Part shown: positions 1-7,387 of the stretch, in pieces
Layout: each line of letters opens with the position of its first letter
Position numbering within the stretch: position 1 is the first letter of the stretch
Assembly (NCBI GenBank): GCA_002495185.1
Contig: DAEB01000027.1
Location: 22,373-82,405, forward strand
Direction of reading: 5' to 3'
Origin: Thermoplasmata archaeon UBA184
GTDB lineage: Archaea > Thermoplasmatota > Thermoplasmata > Lutacidiplasmatales > UBA184
DNA: 60,033 bases
Notes under the pieces: generated by a model
The model's database searches: none
Told to the model about the DNA's origin: nothing
Seen by the model: only the letters and a program-made list of their open reading frames with translations
Position numbers and translations under genes: made by a program

Positions 1-137
1 TCGAGGATCACATCCCCCACGCGACGCCCCGCCTCCGAAGCCTGCGGGAGCGGAACGGCCACCTCTTCAATCGCGGGCGTCTCTTCTGCCCCGCCTACGG
101 GAGGGGATACCTCGGGCAACGATGCGGCAGCTGCCAT
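1..137 (-). CDS. N-terminal fragment of the next gene in the peptide ABC transporter operon (probable ATP-binding subunit)
   Basis: An open frame starts with ATG (complement of 135-137) and runs off the window edge after 45 codons without a stop. A strong Shine-Dalgarno sequence (GAGGAGGT) lies about ten bases upstream, overlapping the stop of the DppC gene, and the gap between genes is only 9 bp, so translation is probably coupled. The visible residues (MAAAASLPEVSPPVGGAEE...) are a low-complexity lead-in; no Walker motif is inside the window. DppD/OppD ATPases normally follow DppB-DppC, so the function is inferred from gene order alone. Confidence 0.55.
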   Translation of the reverse strand, partial: MAAAASLPEVSPPVGGAEETPAIEEVAVPLPQASEAGRRVGDVIL

Positions 138-146
138 TCGAACCGG

Positions 147-1292
147 CTACCTCCTCAACCGGGGGTCGAGCGCGTCGCGCAGGCCGTCGGCGAAGAAGCT
201 CACGCTGATCGCGAAGAGGAACAGGGTCAGGCCCGGGAACAGGAACTGCCACCAGGGGAACGTGCACGCCGCTCCCTGCTGGCTCTGGCAAACCTCGATG
301 AACCCGGACAGGACCGAGGGCTGGGAGGAGAGGGCCGCGATCGTCCCCCACTCGGGGAAGTTCGTGACCGGGAAGAGGCGGAACCCGATGAACACGATCG
401 CGGCGATCAGGAGCGGGACGGTGCCGACGTCCAGCGACATCTGCACGAACACCGGGTAGATGCTGTTCGGCATGATGTGCTTCCGGAGGATCCGCCCGCC
501 CCGGGCCCCGGAGGCCTTCGCCGCCTCGACGTACCGCTGCTCGCGCGTGATGAGCACCTGACTACGCACGATACGGGCGTAGGTCGGCCACCACGTCACG
601 ACGAACGCGAAGATGACGTAGCTCATTCGGCCCCAGAGGCTCGTGACCGAACCGGCGAGCACGGCGAGGACGATGATCACGAGCAGGAGTCCGGGGATCG
701 AGAGGAAGATATCGGTAATCCGCATTACGACCTCGTCGACGACCCCACCGTAGTAGCCGGAAACGACTCCGGCAAGGATCCCGATCAACGCCCCCGAGGC
801 CACGACGCCCACCGAAACCGTGAGCGACCACTGGGTTCCTTTCACCAGGCCGTCGAACGGGTCGTAGAACGGCGCGGAGCCCGGGTTCTGGGTCAGGGAC
901 CCGAACGGGAGCGGCCCGAGCGTGGCGGGATGCAAGTTCACCGTGGGCGCGATGACCGACGGCATACCGTTCGGGGTCGCGTAGCAGTTCGGGCCCGGCG
1001 GAAGCTCCCCCATGCCCGGCTCGTAGGTGCAGATCTGCTGCTGCGTGGCGTTCGGGTTAACCGGGTTGCCGTTGGTCGCCACATAGGTGGTCAGTTCCGT
1101 GGGGTCGGCCGGGTAGAAGAAGGACGAGACGAACAGAGCGGCGAAGAACACCAGGATCCCGAGCCCGATCATCGCGAGCGTGTTCCTGCGGAAGAAGTAC
1201 CACGTCCGGCGGAACTGGTCGATCCGCGGGCTGGGGCGTCGCCGTCGGCGGGGCTGCGAAGCTTCGACCTTCTTTTCCGATTCGTCCGCCAT
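147..1292 (-). CDS. dppC: Peptide/nickel-type ABC transporter permease, DppC family
   Basis: This 381-residue inner-membrane permease should pair with a DppB subunit to carry oligopeptides into the cell, with energy from DppD/DppF-type ATPases. The first ~30 residues are basic and cytoplasmic, followed by TM1 (about 38-58). An extended loop of about 100 residues rich in Pro, Asn and Gly precedes the conserved five-helix permease domain. The EAA-type ATPase-contact loop is visible (VEAAKASGARGGRILRKHIM) and the end is the family-typical ADGLRDALDPRLRR. It lies 11 bp downstream of dppB in the same operon. The large extracytoplasmic loop between TM1 and TM2 is longer than in bacterial DppC. The transported substrate cannot be told from sequence. 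Confidence 0.9.
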   Translation of the reverse strand: MADESEKKVEASQPRRRRRPSPRIDQFRRTWYFFRRNTLAMIGLGILVFFAALFVSSFFYPADPTELTTYVATNGNPVNPNATQQQICTYEPGMGELPPGPNCYATPNGMPSVIAPTVNLHPATLGPLPFGSLTQNPGSAPFYDPFDGLVKGTQWSLTVSVGVVASGALIGILAGVVSGYYGGVVDEVVMRITDIFLSIPGLLLVIIVLAVLAGSVTSLWGRMSYVIFAFVVTWWPTYARIVRSQVLITREQRYVEAAKASGARGGRILRKHIMPNSIYPVFVQMSLDVGTVPLLIAAIVFIGFRLFPVTNFPEWGTIAALSSQPSVLSGFIEVCQSQQGAACTFPWWQFLFPGLTLFLFAISVSFFADGLRDALDPRLRR

Positions 1293-1303
1293 GACCTACT
1301 ACC

Positions 1304-2503
1304 TCAGCCCAGCCGGACCCGAGGGTCCAAGAATGCGTACAGGATGTCGACGATGATGTTCGCCGTCACGACGAGGAGCGTGAAGAGGACGGTGCTCCCG
1401 AAGATGACCCCATAGTCGTAGGGAGTCTGCGTCACGGAGTAGGCGATCATCCGCCCGACGCCGTTGAGCTGGAAGACCGTCTCGACGATGGGGAACCCTG
1501 CGATAAACCCCGCGAAGGTGAGGCCCAGCACCGTGATCGTCACGTTGAGCGAGTTGCGTCCCGCGTGCTTGTTGATCACCGTCTTCTCCGGGAGTCCCTT
1601 CGCCCGAGCGGTCCGCACAAAGTCCAAGTTCAGCACCTCGAGCATACTGTTCCGGACGAACCGAAGGAGCAACGCCACCGTCCCGTACGCGATCACGAAC
1701 GCCGGGATGACCATCCGAATGATGGTGTCGAGAGCGAGGAACCACTGTCCGTGGAGGGCGGCGTCGACCGTGGGGAAGCCGGTCGGAGAGCTCTGCACGA
1801 AATGGTTCAACCATGTCGGAGAAATGCCTCCCGGGAAGCACTGCGGTGGCGGCCAGGAGCCGGTGAAGTCGGAGTACGAGGTCTGACCCGAGCAGAACGC
1901 CGAATGGACGTTCGGGCCCCCGACCAAGATCACCGCGGCCATGAGAAGCAACGACCCGAGGAGGAAACCGGGGAGGGCGTACCCCGAAAACGAAAGCACC
2001 CGCGCCGCTTGGTCGATGGGCCGGTTTCGGTTCACCGCCGAGAGATTGCCGATCGGAATGGCAATGATCAGGATCAACAGGAGAGAAAGCGCGGCGAGCT
2101 CGAGCGTGTACGGGAGGAACCAGCCGAGCACGGTCACGACTGGCTGACCTCGCGCGATCTGGACGGACGTCGAGACTCCGGACCCGTTCCCGACGTACCC
2201 CCAATTTCCCGTAAAAGTATTGTAAATGTAGACCCCCCATTGGACCTCGATCGGCCGATCAAGGCCGAGCTGATGCGTCCCGCGGATGTACGCGGGATTC
2301 AGACATGTCCCGTTTTCCCCCGGTGTGATGCGCGAGCAGGCGATGTACTGGTTCCAGGAGAGACGGGGGTTCTCGCCGAAAGCGGAGGCCAACCGGTCGG
2401 GAATCGGGAGCGCGCTTACGAGAAGGAATGTAATGGTCATGACCCCGATCACGACCGGGAAGACGAGGATAATTCGCCGTACGACGTAGACCCAAAGCCG
2501 CAC
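1304..2503 (-). CDS. dppB: Peptide/nickel-type ABC transporter permease, DppB family (copy 1)
   Basis: The 399-residue protein begins MRLWVYVVRRIILVFPVV, the classic DppB first transmembrane helix, and ends with the family signature YAFLDPRVRLG. The permease core has the EAA loop (RTARAKGLPEKTVINKHAGR) about 100 residues from the C-terminus. Two Cys-containing extracytoplasmic loops (near residues 55-70 and 205-225) are larger than in bacterial homologues. It has the same length and nearly the same sequence along its whole length as the DppB gene immediately upstream, so the pair is a tandem duplication. It has its own TATA box 58 bp upstream, so it can be transcribed apart from copy 2. Confidence 0.92.
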   Translation of the reverse strand: MRLWVYVVRRIILVFPVVIGVMTITFLLVSALPIPDRLASAFGENPRLSWNQYIACSRITPGENGTCLNPAYIRGTHQLGLDRPIEVQWGVYIYNTFTGNWGYVGNGSGVSTSVQIARGQPVVTVLGWFLPYTLELAALSLLLILIIAIPIGNLSAVNRNRPIDQAARVLSFSGYALPGFLLGSLLLMAAVILVGGPNVHSAFCSGQTSYSDFTGSWPPPQCFPGGISPTWLNHFVQSSPTGFPTVDAALHGQWFLALDTIIRMVIPAFVIAYGTVALLLRFVRNSMLEVLNLDFVRTARAKGLPEKTVINKHAGRNSLNVTITVLGLTFAGFIAGFPIVETVFQLNGVGRMIAYSVTQTPYDYGVIFGSTVLFTLLVVTANIIVDILYAFLDPRVRLG

Positions 2504-2560
2504 GTTCTCCCCCGGACCGGCGGTCCCCGCGTCGGCCGACTCGGACTAACCAACCGCTGG

Positions 2561-2570
2561 TATTTAAGCA
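2561..2570 (-). promoter_or_regulatory. TATA box for dppB copy 1
   Basis: TGCTTAAATA on the minus strand lies about 58 bp before the dppB copy 1 ATG, inside the 205-bp gap between the two DppB genes. A start of transcription about 25 bp downstream would leave a leader of about 30 nt. Nothing else was recognised in this gap. Confidence 0.55.
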
Positions 2571-2708
2571 TCTATCGGGAATCTTCGGCGAAAGCTCACC
2601 TGCGTCGTCATTCCCCCTTCCCGACCGGGGTCTTCGTTGTGGACCGCCCGGCTCGACCGCGGGCACGAAAGGACGTCCCGACGACACCGAGGGATCCGCG
2701 CGCCCGGC

Positions 2709-3908
2709 TCAACCGAGGCGTACGCGCGGGTCGAGATATGCGTAGAGGACGTCCACGATCAGGTTGGCGGTCACGATTAGGAGGGTGAAGAGGACGGTGC
2801 TTCCGAAGATGATCCCGTAATCGTACGGCGTCTGCGTGACGGAGTACGCGAGCATGATCCCAACGCCGTTCAGGTCAAACAGATACTCGATGATCGGAAA
2901 GCCTCCGAGAAACCCGACGAACACCAACCCGAGCACGGTGATCGTGACGTTGAGCGAATTGCGGCCGGCGTGCTTTTTAATGACCGTCCTCTCCGGGAGG
3001 CCCTTCGCGCGGGCACTTCGGATGAAATCGAGGTTTAGGACCTCGAGCATGCTGTTTCGGACGAAGCGCAGAAGGTCCGCCGCAGTGCCGTAGGCGATCA
3101 CGAAGGCGGGGATCATTATTCGAATAATCGTGTCGAGGGCTAGCCACCACTGACCGTGGATGAGCGCGTCCACGGTCGGGAATCCGGTCGGAGAGCTGAT
3201 CTGCCCCATCACGAGCCAAGACGGATAGACCCCGTTCGGGAAGCATTGGGGAGGGGGCCAAGAACCGGTGAAGTCGGTGTACGCCGACTGCCCATGACAG
3301 AACGGAGAATGGACGTTCGGACCTCCTATCACGAGGACGAACATCATCAGCATTAACGAACCGAGCATGAAATCTGGGATCGCGTACCCCGAGAACGATA
3401 AGATGCGGGAAGCCTGGTCGACCGGTCGGTTCCGATTGACGGCGGCGATGTTCCCGATCGGAACGGCCATGAAGAGCGTCATGGTTAGAGCCAGGGCCGC
3501 GAGTTCGAGGGTGTACGGAAGGAACCAGCCGAGAACGGTCAGGACCGGTTGCCCCCGTGCGATAGAGACGGTGGTCGCGACCCCGGAGTCGTTGCCGACG
3601 TACCCCCATTTTCCGGTGAGCGAATTGGACATGTAGATCGCCCACTGGTACGGGATGGGTTTGTCGAGGCCCAATTCGTGGGTCCCCCGGACCCATGCCG
3701 GATTGATGCAGGTCCCGTTCTCGTCGGGATTGATCCGGGAGCACGGAATGTACTGGTTCCAGGAGAGACGAGGGCTGACTCCGAAGGCGGAGGCCAACCG
3801 GTCGGAGGTGGGGACGGCGCTCACCAGAAGGAAGGTGAGTGTCATCACCCCTACCACCACCGGGATGACCATGATGAGGCGTCGGACGATGTAGATCCAG
3901 AGCCTCAC
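2709..3908 (-). CDS. Peptide/nickel-type ABC transporter permease, DppB family (copy 2)
   Basis: This 399-residue permease is a close paralogue of the DppB encoded next to it (start MRLWIYIVRRLIMVIPVV, end YAYLDPRVRLG, EAA loop RSARAKGLPERTVIKKHAGR). Both copies share the unusual Cys-containing loops, including the WPPPQCFP segment. An importer needs one DppB and one DppC, so two DppB genes next to one DppC suggest either alternative heterodimers with different substrates or a recent duplication. No substrate-binding protein gene lies upstream; the upstream neighbour is a divergent gene of unrelated function. Confidence 0.92.
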   Translation of the reverse strand: MRLWIYIVRRLIMVIPVVVGVMTLTFLLVSAVPTSDRLASAFGVSPRLSWNQYIPCSRINPDENGTCINPAWVRGTHELGLDKPIPYQWAIYMSNSLTGKWGYVGNDSGVATTVSIARGQPVLTVLGWFLPYTLELAALALTMTLFMAVPIGNIAAVNRNRPVDQASRILSFSGYAIPDFMLGSLMLMMFVLVIGGPNVHSPFCHGQSAYTDFTGSWPPPQCFPNGVYPSWLVMGQISSPTGFPTVDALIHGQWWLALDTIIRIMIPAFVIAYGTAADLLRFVRNSMLEVLNLDFIRSARAKGLPERTVIKKHAGRNSLNVTITVLGLVFVGFLGGFPIIEYLFDLNGVGIMLAYSVTQTPYDYGIIFGSTVLFTLLIVTANLIVDVLYAYLDPRVRLG

Positions 3909-3960
3909 GCGATCCTCCGGGCGGACGAGGCTGTCGTCCCCTTCACTCTACCCACGCGCT

Positions 3961-3970
3961 CTACTTAACC
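3961..3970 (-). promoter_or_regulatory. TATA box for the ABC importer operon
   Basis: GGTTAAGTAG on the minus strand, 53 bp before the dppB copy 2 start. The divergent region 3909-4137 also serves the plus-strand YCII-VOC gene. No clear TATA box was found on that side, only a T-run near 4120. Confidence 0.5.
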
Positions 3971-4137
3971 ATCTGCGAAAAGCTCCGGGCGAAGCTCGGG
4001 GAACAGGGGTTCGGCCGAGGAGATTTCGGGCCTCCTCGCTGGTCCAAGGATGACCTCCGTAGCGCTCCGGGGGGGAGGGGAGAGCGGGACCGTTCGTCTC
4101 CGGCTACTCCGGTGCGCCCCTTTTTGTCCACGAACGC

Positions 4138-4920
4138 ATGCGCAAAGACGAGCGCGGAAGCCCGATGAGCAGTCGGCCGGGGCCCAAACCGAAGAGGCTC
4201 TACATCCGCCTCGCGCGATTCGGTGGGGAGGGTCCTCCGGAATCGGAGCCGTCGCGAATCCTCGGAGAGTTCGTCCGGGAGCTCGACCGCGTGGGCCGGT
4301 TGGTCGCCCACGGCAGGCTCACGGAACCTCCCGGGGACCTTCTCATCTTCCGAGCGCTCGACCGAGCCGAGGCGACCCGCCTGTTGCGGACGGACCCGCA
4401 CCGTTCCGAAGCGCCGGCCGAGTACCTGTTGCTCGAATGGAAGGTCGGCGACCTCGGCGCGGGCGTGAACGTGGAGCCACCCCCCGCTCGCGGGTCGGGC
4501 CGGCTCACTCAGGTGCAACGCGTGGGAGTGATCGTGGGGGACCAGCGGGCAGCGGTCGAGTGGTACCGGGACGTTCTCGGGATGGAGGTTCTTCGAAGTG
4601 ACGCCGAGACCGAGCTCGCGGAGGTCTCTCTCGGACCGGGCACGGTCGCGCTCTCCCTCATCTCGCCCCGGCCGGAATGGGGGGAGCCGCTCTACGCGGA
4701 GGCGGTCGCACGACGGGGAACGCGCACGGGGATCGTGTTCCAGGCCGACAACGTCGACGCACTCGAGCTACGACTCCGGCACGCGCACGCCCACATCACC
4801 CAGGGGGTCGAATCGGAACCGTGGGGCGGCCGCACGATCCGGTTCACGGACCCGGACGGCAACGAGTTTCTCGCCTTCGACCGGGGCGCCCCTCGGACCT
4901 CCGAGAAGAAGGAGCTCTAG
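4138..4920 (+). CDS. YCII-like domain fused to a VOC (glyoxalase/dioxygenase-fold) domain
   Basis: The 260-residue protein has two parts. Residues about 20-110 resemble the YCII family, a small ferredoxin-like fold (LGEFVRELDRVGRLVAHGRL, then LLIFRALDRAEATRLLRTDP). Residues about 125-250 form a vicinal-oxygen-chelate domain: VGVIVGDQRAAVEWYRDVLG, a second beta-alpha-beta half and the typical ending FTDPDGNEFLAFD. VOC domains bind a metal or act as binding/resistance proteins; the substrate is unknown. An alternative start is ATG 4165 (MSSRPGPK). The gene stands alone between a divergent transporter operon and a convergent pth2 operon. The fusion is the point of interest; enzymatic activity is not established. 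Confidence 0.7.
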   Translation: MRKDERGSPMSSRPGPKPKRLYIRLARFGGEGPPESEPSRILGEFVRELDRVGRLVAHGRLTEPPGDLLIFRALDRAEATRLLRTDPHRSEAPAEYLLLEWKVGDLGAGVNVEPPPARGSGRLTQVQRVGVIVGDQRAAVEWYRDVLGMEVLRSDAETELAEVSLGPGTVALSLISPRPEWGEPLYAEAVARRGTRTGIVFQADNVDALELRLRHAHAHITQGVESEPWGGRTIRFTDPDGNEFLAFDRGAPRTSEKKEL

Positions 4921-4962
4921 GACGTTTCGCCCGGGTCGGCGACTCTCGTCAGGGAGCCGGGC

Positions 4963-5343
4963 TCACAGCAGCGGCAGCCCGCCGGTGACGGCATCGATCT
5001 CGGCGACCGGCGCAGGACCGAGACCGAGGCACGTCTTAGTTCCCGGAGGGACCTCCGTGAATCCCGCGTCCTCCACCAGGACCCAGGAGATCCCGAGCGA
5101 CCGCGCCTTGCGGGCGAGCGTCTCGAGCTCGAGGAGGGTCGGGACGCTGAGAGCAATCTTCTTCTGACCGCCGGCCGACCATGCCCGATAGGCTTCGGGA
5201 CTGCGGTTTCGTGCTTCTTCGGCCAGGATCACCGCGGCATGGGCCACCTGCACGGCCGCCTTGCCGGCCGTGAGACGGAGTTCGCCCCGAAGCACGATGA
5301 CCATCTTGTACTCGACGCCTGAGGCGACCGACTTACGAGGCAT
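4963..5343 (-). CDS. pth2: Peptidyl-tRNA hydrolase, Pth2 type
   Basis: Pth2 releases peptides from prematurely dropped peptidyl-tRNAs and is the archaeal/eukaryotic type of the enzyme. The 126-residue sequence shows the family core: YKMVIVLRGELRLTAGKAAVQ followed by VAHAAV, then QKKIALSVPTLLELETLARKA, VLVEDAGFTEVPPGTKTCLG and the ending GLGPAPVAEIDAVTGGLPLL. The chosen ATG (5341-5343) overlaps the stop of the upstream DUF1616 gene by 11 bp; an inner Met at 5301 would remove the conserved first strand. It is the last gene of the srp54-DUF1616-pth2 operon. Confidence 0.93.
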   Translation of the reverse strand: MPRKSVASGVEYKMVIVLRGELRLTAGKAAVQVAHAAVILAEEARNRSPEAYRAWSAGGQKKIALSVPTLLELETLARKARSLGISWVLVEDAGFTEVPPGTKTCLGLGPAPVAEIDAVTGGLPLL

Positions 5344-5878
5344 ACTCCTCCTCGCGCCCCCGGGAAAGGGACGTCCGCTCGGACCGCACCGCGTCGAGCT
5401 CCCGGGTGAGACGCGCGACTTCCTCCGGGTTCCCGGCCGCTTTGCGAAGCGCATGCTCCAGCCTGCGCTCGTCGCGCCCGAGACGTTCCAGCTGTCGGTA
5501 GAGCTCCCATGCCCCCTCCTCTCCGGGACCGACCTCGGGGGTCTTCGCCGGCGGCGGGGTCCGGGAGAACCCTCCCCGCACCAGGGCAACTGCGATGCCG
5601 ACCACGGAGACGCCAGCGAGAATCGATTCGAGAGTGGGGTCGCTCCACCCGGCCCCGAAGCCGCCGGGCGCGAGGTCCAGGAGCCCGTACCCCACCACGA
5701 TCGTCATGCCGATGCTCGTGACGAAGGAAAGCGTGACGATCTCGAGAAGCCTCCGAGTCCCGCCCGGTCCCCGGACCCGCCACTCCGGGAACAGCGCCTT
5801 CGTCAGCGCATAGCCCGGGACGAAGAACAAGAGCGCTCCGCCGAGCAGCGCCTCCCCCACGCCCAGGGTCGTTGTCAT
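5333..5878 (-). CDS. DUF1616-like integral membrane protein
   Basis: The 181-residue product starts at ATG 5876-5878 (MTTTLGVGEALLGGALLFFV), 16 bp after srp54. It has a membrane segment ending in VPGYALTKALFPEW, a signature of DUF1616 proteins, then two more hydrophobic helices (about 50-70 and 85-105). A C-terminal ~60-residue cytoplasmic coiled-coil follows (WELYRQLERLGRDERRLEHA...). The family is common in archaeal membranes but has no settled function. Co-transcription with SRP54 would fit a role in membrane protein handling, but that is inference. Confidence 0.72.
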   Translation of the reverse strand: MTTTLGVGEALLGGALLFFVPGYALTKALFPEWRVRGPGGTRRLLEIVTLSFVTSIGMTIVVGYGLLDLAPGGFGAGWSDPTLESILAGVSVVGIAVALVRGGFSRTPPPAKTPEVGPGEEGAWELYRQLERLGRDERRLEHALRKAAGNPEEVARLTRELDAVRSERTSLSRGREEEYAS

Positions 5879-5894
5879 CCTGCGCCGGTCCGTC

Positions 5895-7238
5895 TCAAGG
5901 GGACGGTTCTCCGCCCGCGCCGCCGAACTGCCGCTCCATCTGGCGCCGGAGGCGCCGGTTGGAGGCGAGGCCGTGGGCGGCCTTGCGGGTCGTCTCGTAG
6001 TGCTTGAGGAGGGCACGAACCTCCTGGGGTCGGTGGCCGCTCCCCCGCGCGATGCGGTGGATCCGGTCGGCCTTGATGACCTGGGGGTCGTCGAGCTCCT
6101 GGGCGGTCATCGAGTCGAGAATGACTCGAAAGCCGCGGAGCCTCTTCTGGGTCTGCTCGAGCTCCTTGTCGTCGACCTTCATCGAGCCGAACCCGGGGAA
6201 GGCCGAGAGGATTTTCGAGAACGGTCCCATCTCGCCGAGAGAATCGAGCTGGGAGCGCATGTCGCGCAGCGTGAACCGTCCGGTCATGAGCGCCTTCGCG
6301 GCCTTCTCGGCGGCCTCCTTGTTCGAAAGCTCCTCGAGCCGTTCGAGGAGGCCCTGGATGTCGCCCATTCCGAGCAGTCGGGAGACGAACCGGGTGGGTT
6401 CGAAACGGTCGAGCTCGTTCAAGTGCTCTCCCGTGCCGATGAAGAGGATCGGGGCCCCGCTCACGGCCACCGCGGAGAGCGCGCCGCCGCCCTTCGCCGA
6501 GCCGTCCAGTTTCGTGAGGATGACGCCGGTGAGGCCGACCGCCTTGTGGAACGCCTCGGCGCTCCGTCCCGCCGTCTGGCCCATCGCCGCGTCCAGGACT
6601 AGGAGAACCTCGTCCGGTTGGAGGACGGCCCGCACTCGCTTGAGCTCCTCGATGAGGTCGGGGTCGATCCCGCTTCGGCCCGCGGTGTCGACGATGACGG
6701 CCACGTGGGGCGGGAACTTCTCGAGCGCCTCCCGGACGATCTGCTCGGCCCTCGGCTCGGACCGGTTGGCGTAGAACTCGCATCCGACCTTCTTCGCGAG
6801 CTGCTCGAGCTGGTCGACCGCCGCCGGACGGTGGACGTCGGCCGCGACGAGCGCCACGCGAACCCCTCGTTTCTGAAAGTAGCGAGCGAGCTTCGCGGCG
6901 GTGGTCGTCTTTCCCTGGCCGAAGAGCCCGGCCAGCAGGATCTTCTTCGGCCGAAGGTCGAAGGGGCGTTCCTTTCCGAGGATGCCCCGGACCTCCTCGT
7001 AGATGATCCGGACGAGAAAGTCCCGGAGGCTCACACCGGCCGGGGGCTTTTCCTCCACCGCGCGGCGACGGACGCGCTGGGTCAGCTCGATCGTGAGCTG
7101 GACGTTGACGTCCGCCTGTAGGAGCGCTCGCTGGATGTCGCGCACGACCTCCGAGAGCAGCGCTTCGTCGACGACCGAGCCGCGCGCGATCTTCTGAAGA
7201 ACGCCGCGGAGCGACTTTCCGAGGGAATCGAGTACCAT
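5895..7238 (-). CDS. srp54: Signal recognition particle protein SRP54
   Basis: This GTPase of the signal recognition particle binds 7S RNA and signal sequences and targets ribosomes to the SecY translocon through FtsY. The 447 residues contain an N-terminal four-helix bundle (1-85), the G domain with P-loop GLFGQGKTTTAAKLA, DTAGRSGIDPDLIEELK, TKLDGSAKGGGALS and the closing GTGEHLNELDRFEP segment. The methionine-bearing M domain begins near residue 310 and carries the RNA-binding helices (LDSMTAQELDDPQVIKADRI, RIARGSGHRPQEVRALLKHY). Usual family length is about 440-450. The ORF can be extended upstream in another frame; ATG 7238 gives the conserved N-terminus. Confidence 0.97.
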   Translation of the reverse strand: MVLDSLGKSLRGVLQKIARGSVVDEALLSEVVRDIQRALLQADVNVQLTIELTQRVRRRAVEEKPPAGVSLRDFLVRIIYEEVRGILGKERPFDLRPKKILLAGLFGQGKTTTAAKLARYFQKRGVRVALVAADVHRPAAVDQLEQLAKKVGCEFYANRSEPRAEQIVREALEKFPPHVAVIVDTAGRSGIDPDLIEELKRVRAVLQPDEVLLVLDAAMGQTAGRSAEAFHKAVGLTGVILTKLDGSAKGGGALSAVAVSGAPILFIGTGEHLNELDRFEPTRFVSRLLGMGDIQGLLERLEELSNKEAAEKAAKALMTGRFTLRDMRSQLDSLGEMGPFSKILSAFPGFGSMKVDDKELEQTQKRLRGFRVILDSMTAQELDDPQVIKADRIHRIARGSGHRPQEVRALLKHYETTRKAAHGLASNRRLRRQMERQFGGAGGEPSP

Positions 7239-7280
7239 GCGATTCTACCGGCCCGAGAGGCTTCCAGACCCCACGTGGAT

Positions 7281-7290
7281 GGCCTATATG
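7281..7290 (-). promoter_or_regulatory. TATA box for srp54
   Basis: CATATAGGCC on the minus strand, about 43-52 bp before the srp54 ATG. It lies in the divergent region shared with the GltD-like gene. Confidence 0.5.
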
Positions 7291-7350
7291 TCGGGAGCGA
7301 GGGCCCCCCGAGGGGCCCGAACCGTGCGAGTGTATCGCTCGCCACGGAAT

Positions 7351-7360
7351 CCACTTAAGA
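7351..7360 (+). promoter_or_regulatory. TATA box for the GltD-like gene
   Basis: CCACTTAAGA centred about 32 bp before ATG 7388. Transcription starting ~25 bp downstream of the box would leave almost no 5' leader. Confidence 0.55.
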
Positions 7361-7387
7361 CCTTGCGAGGCTCCAACGGATGGGTCT

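Noticed and set aside
3909..4137. tRNA or small RNA in the divergent region before the YCII-VOC gene
   Set aside because: No cloverleaf, box C/D or other recognisable RNA motif could be assembled from either strand.
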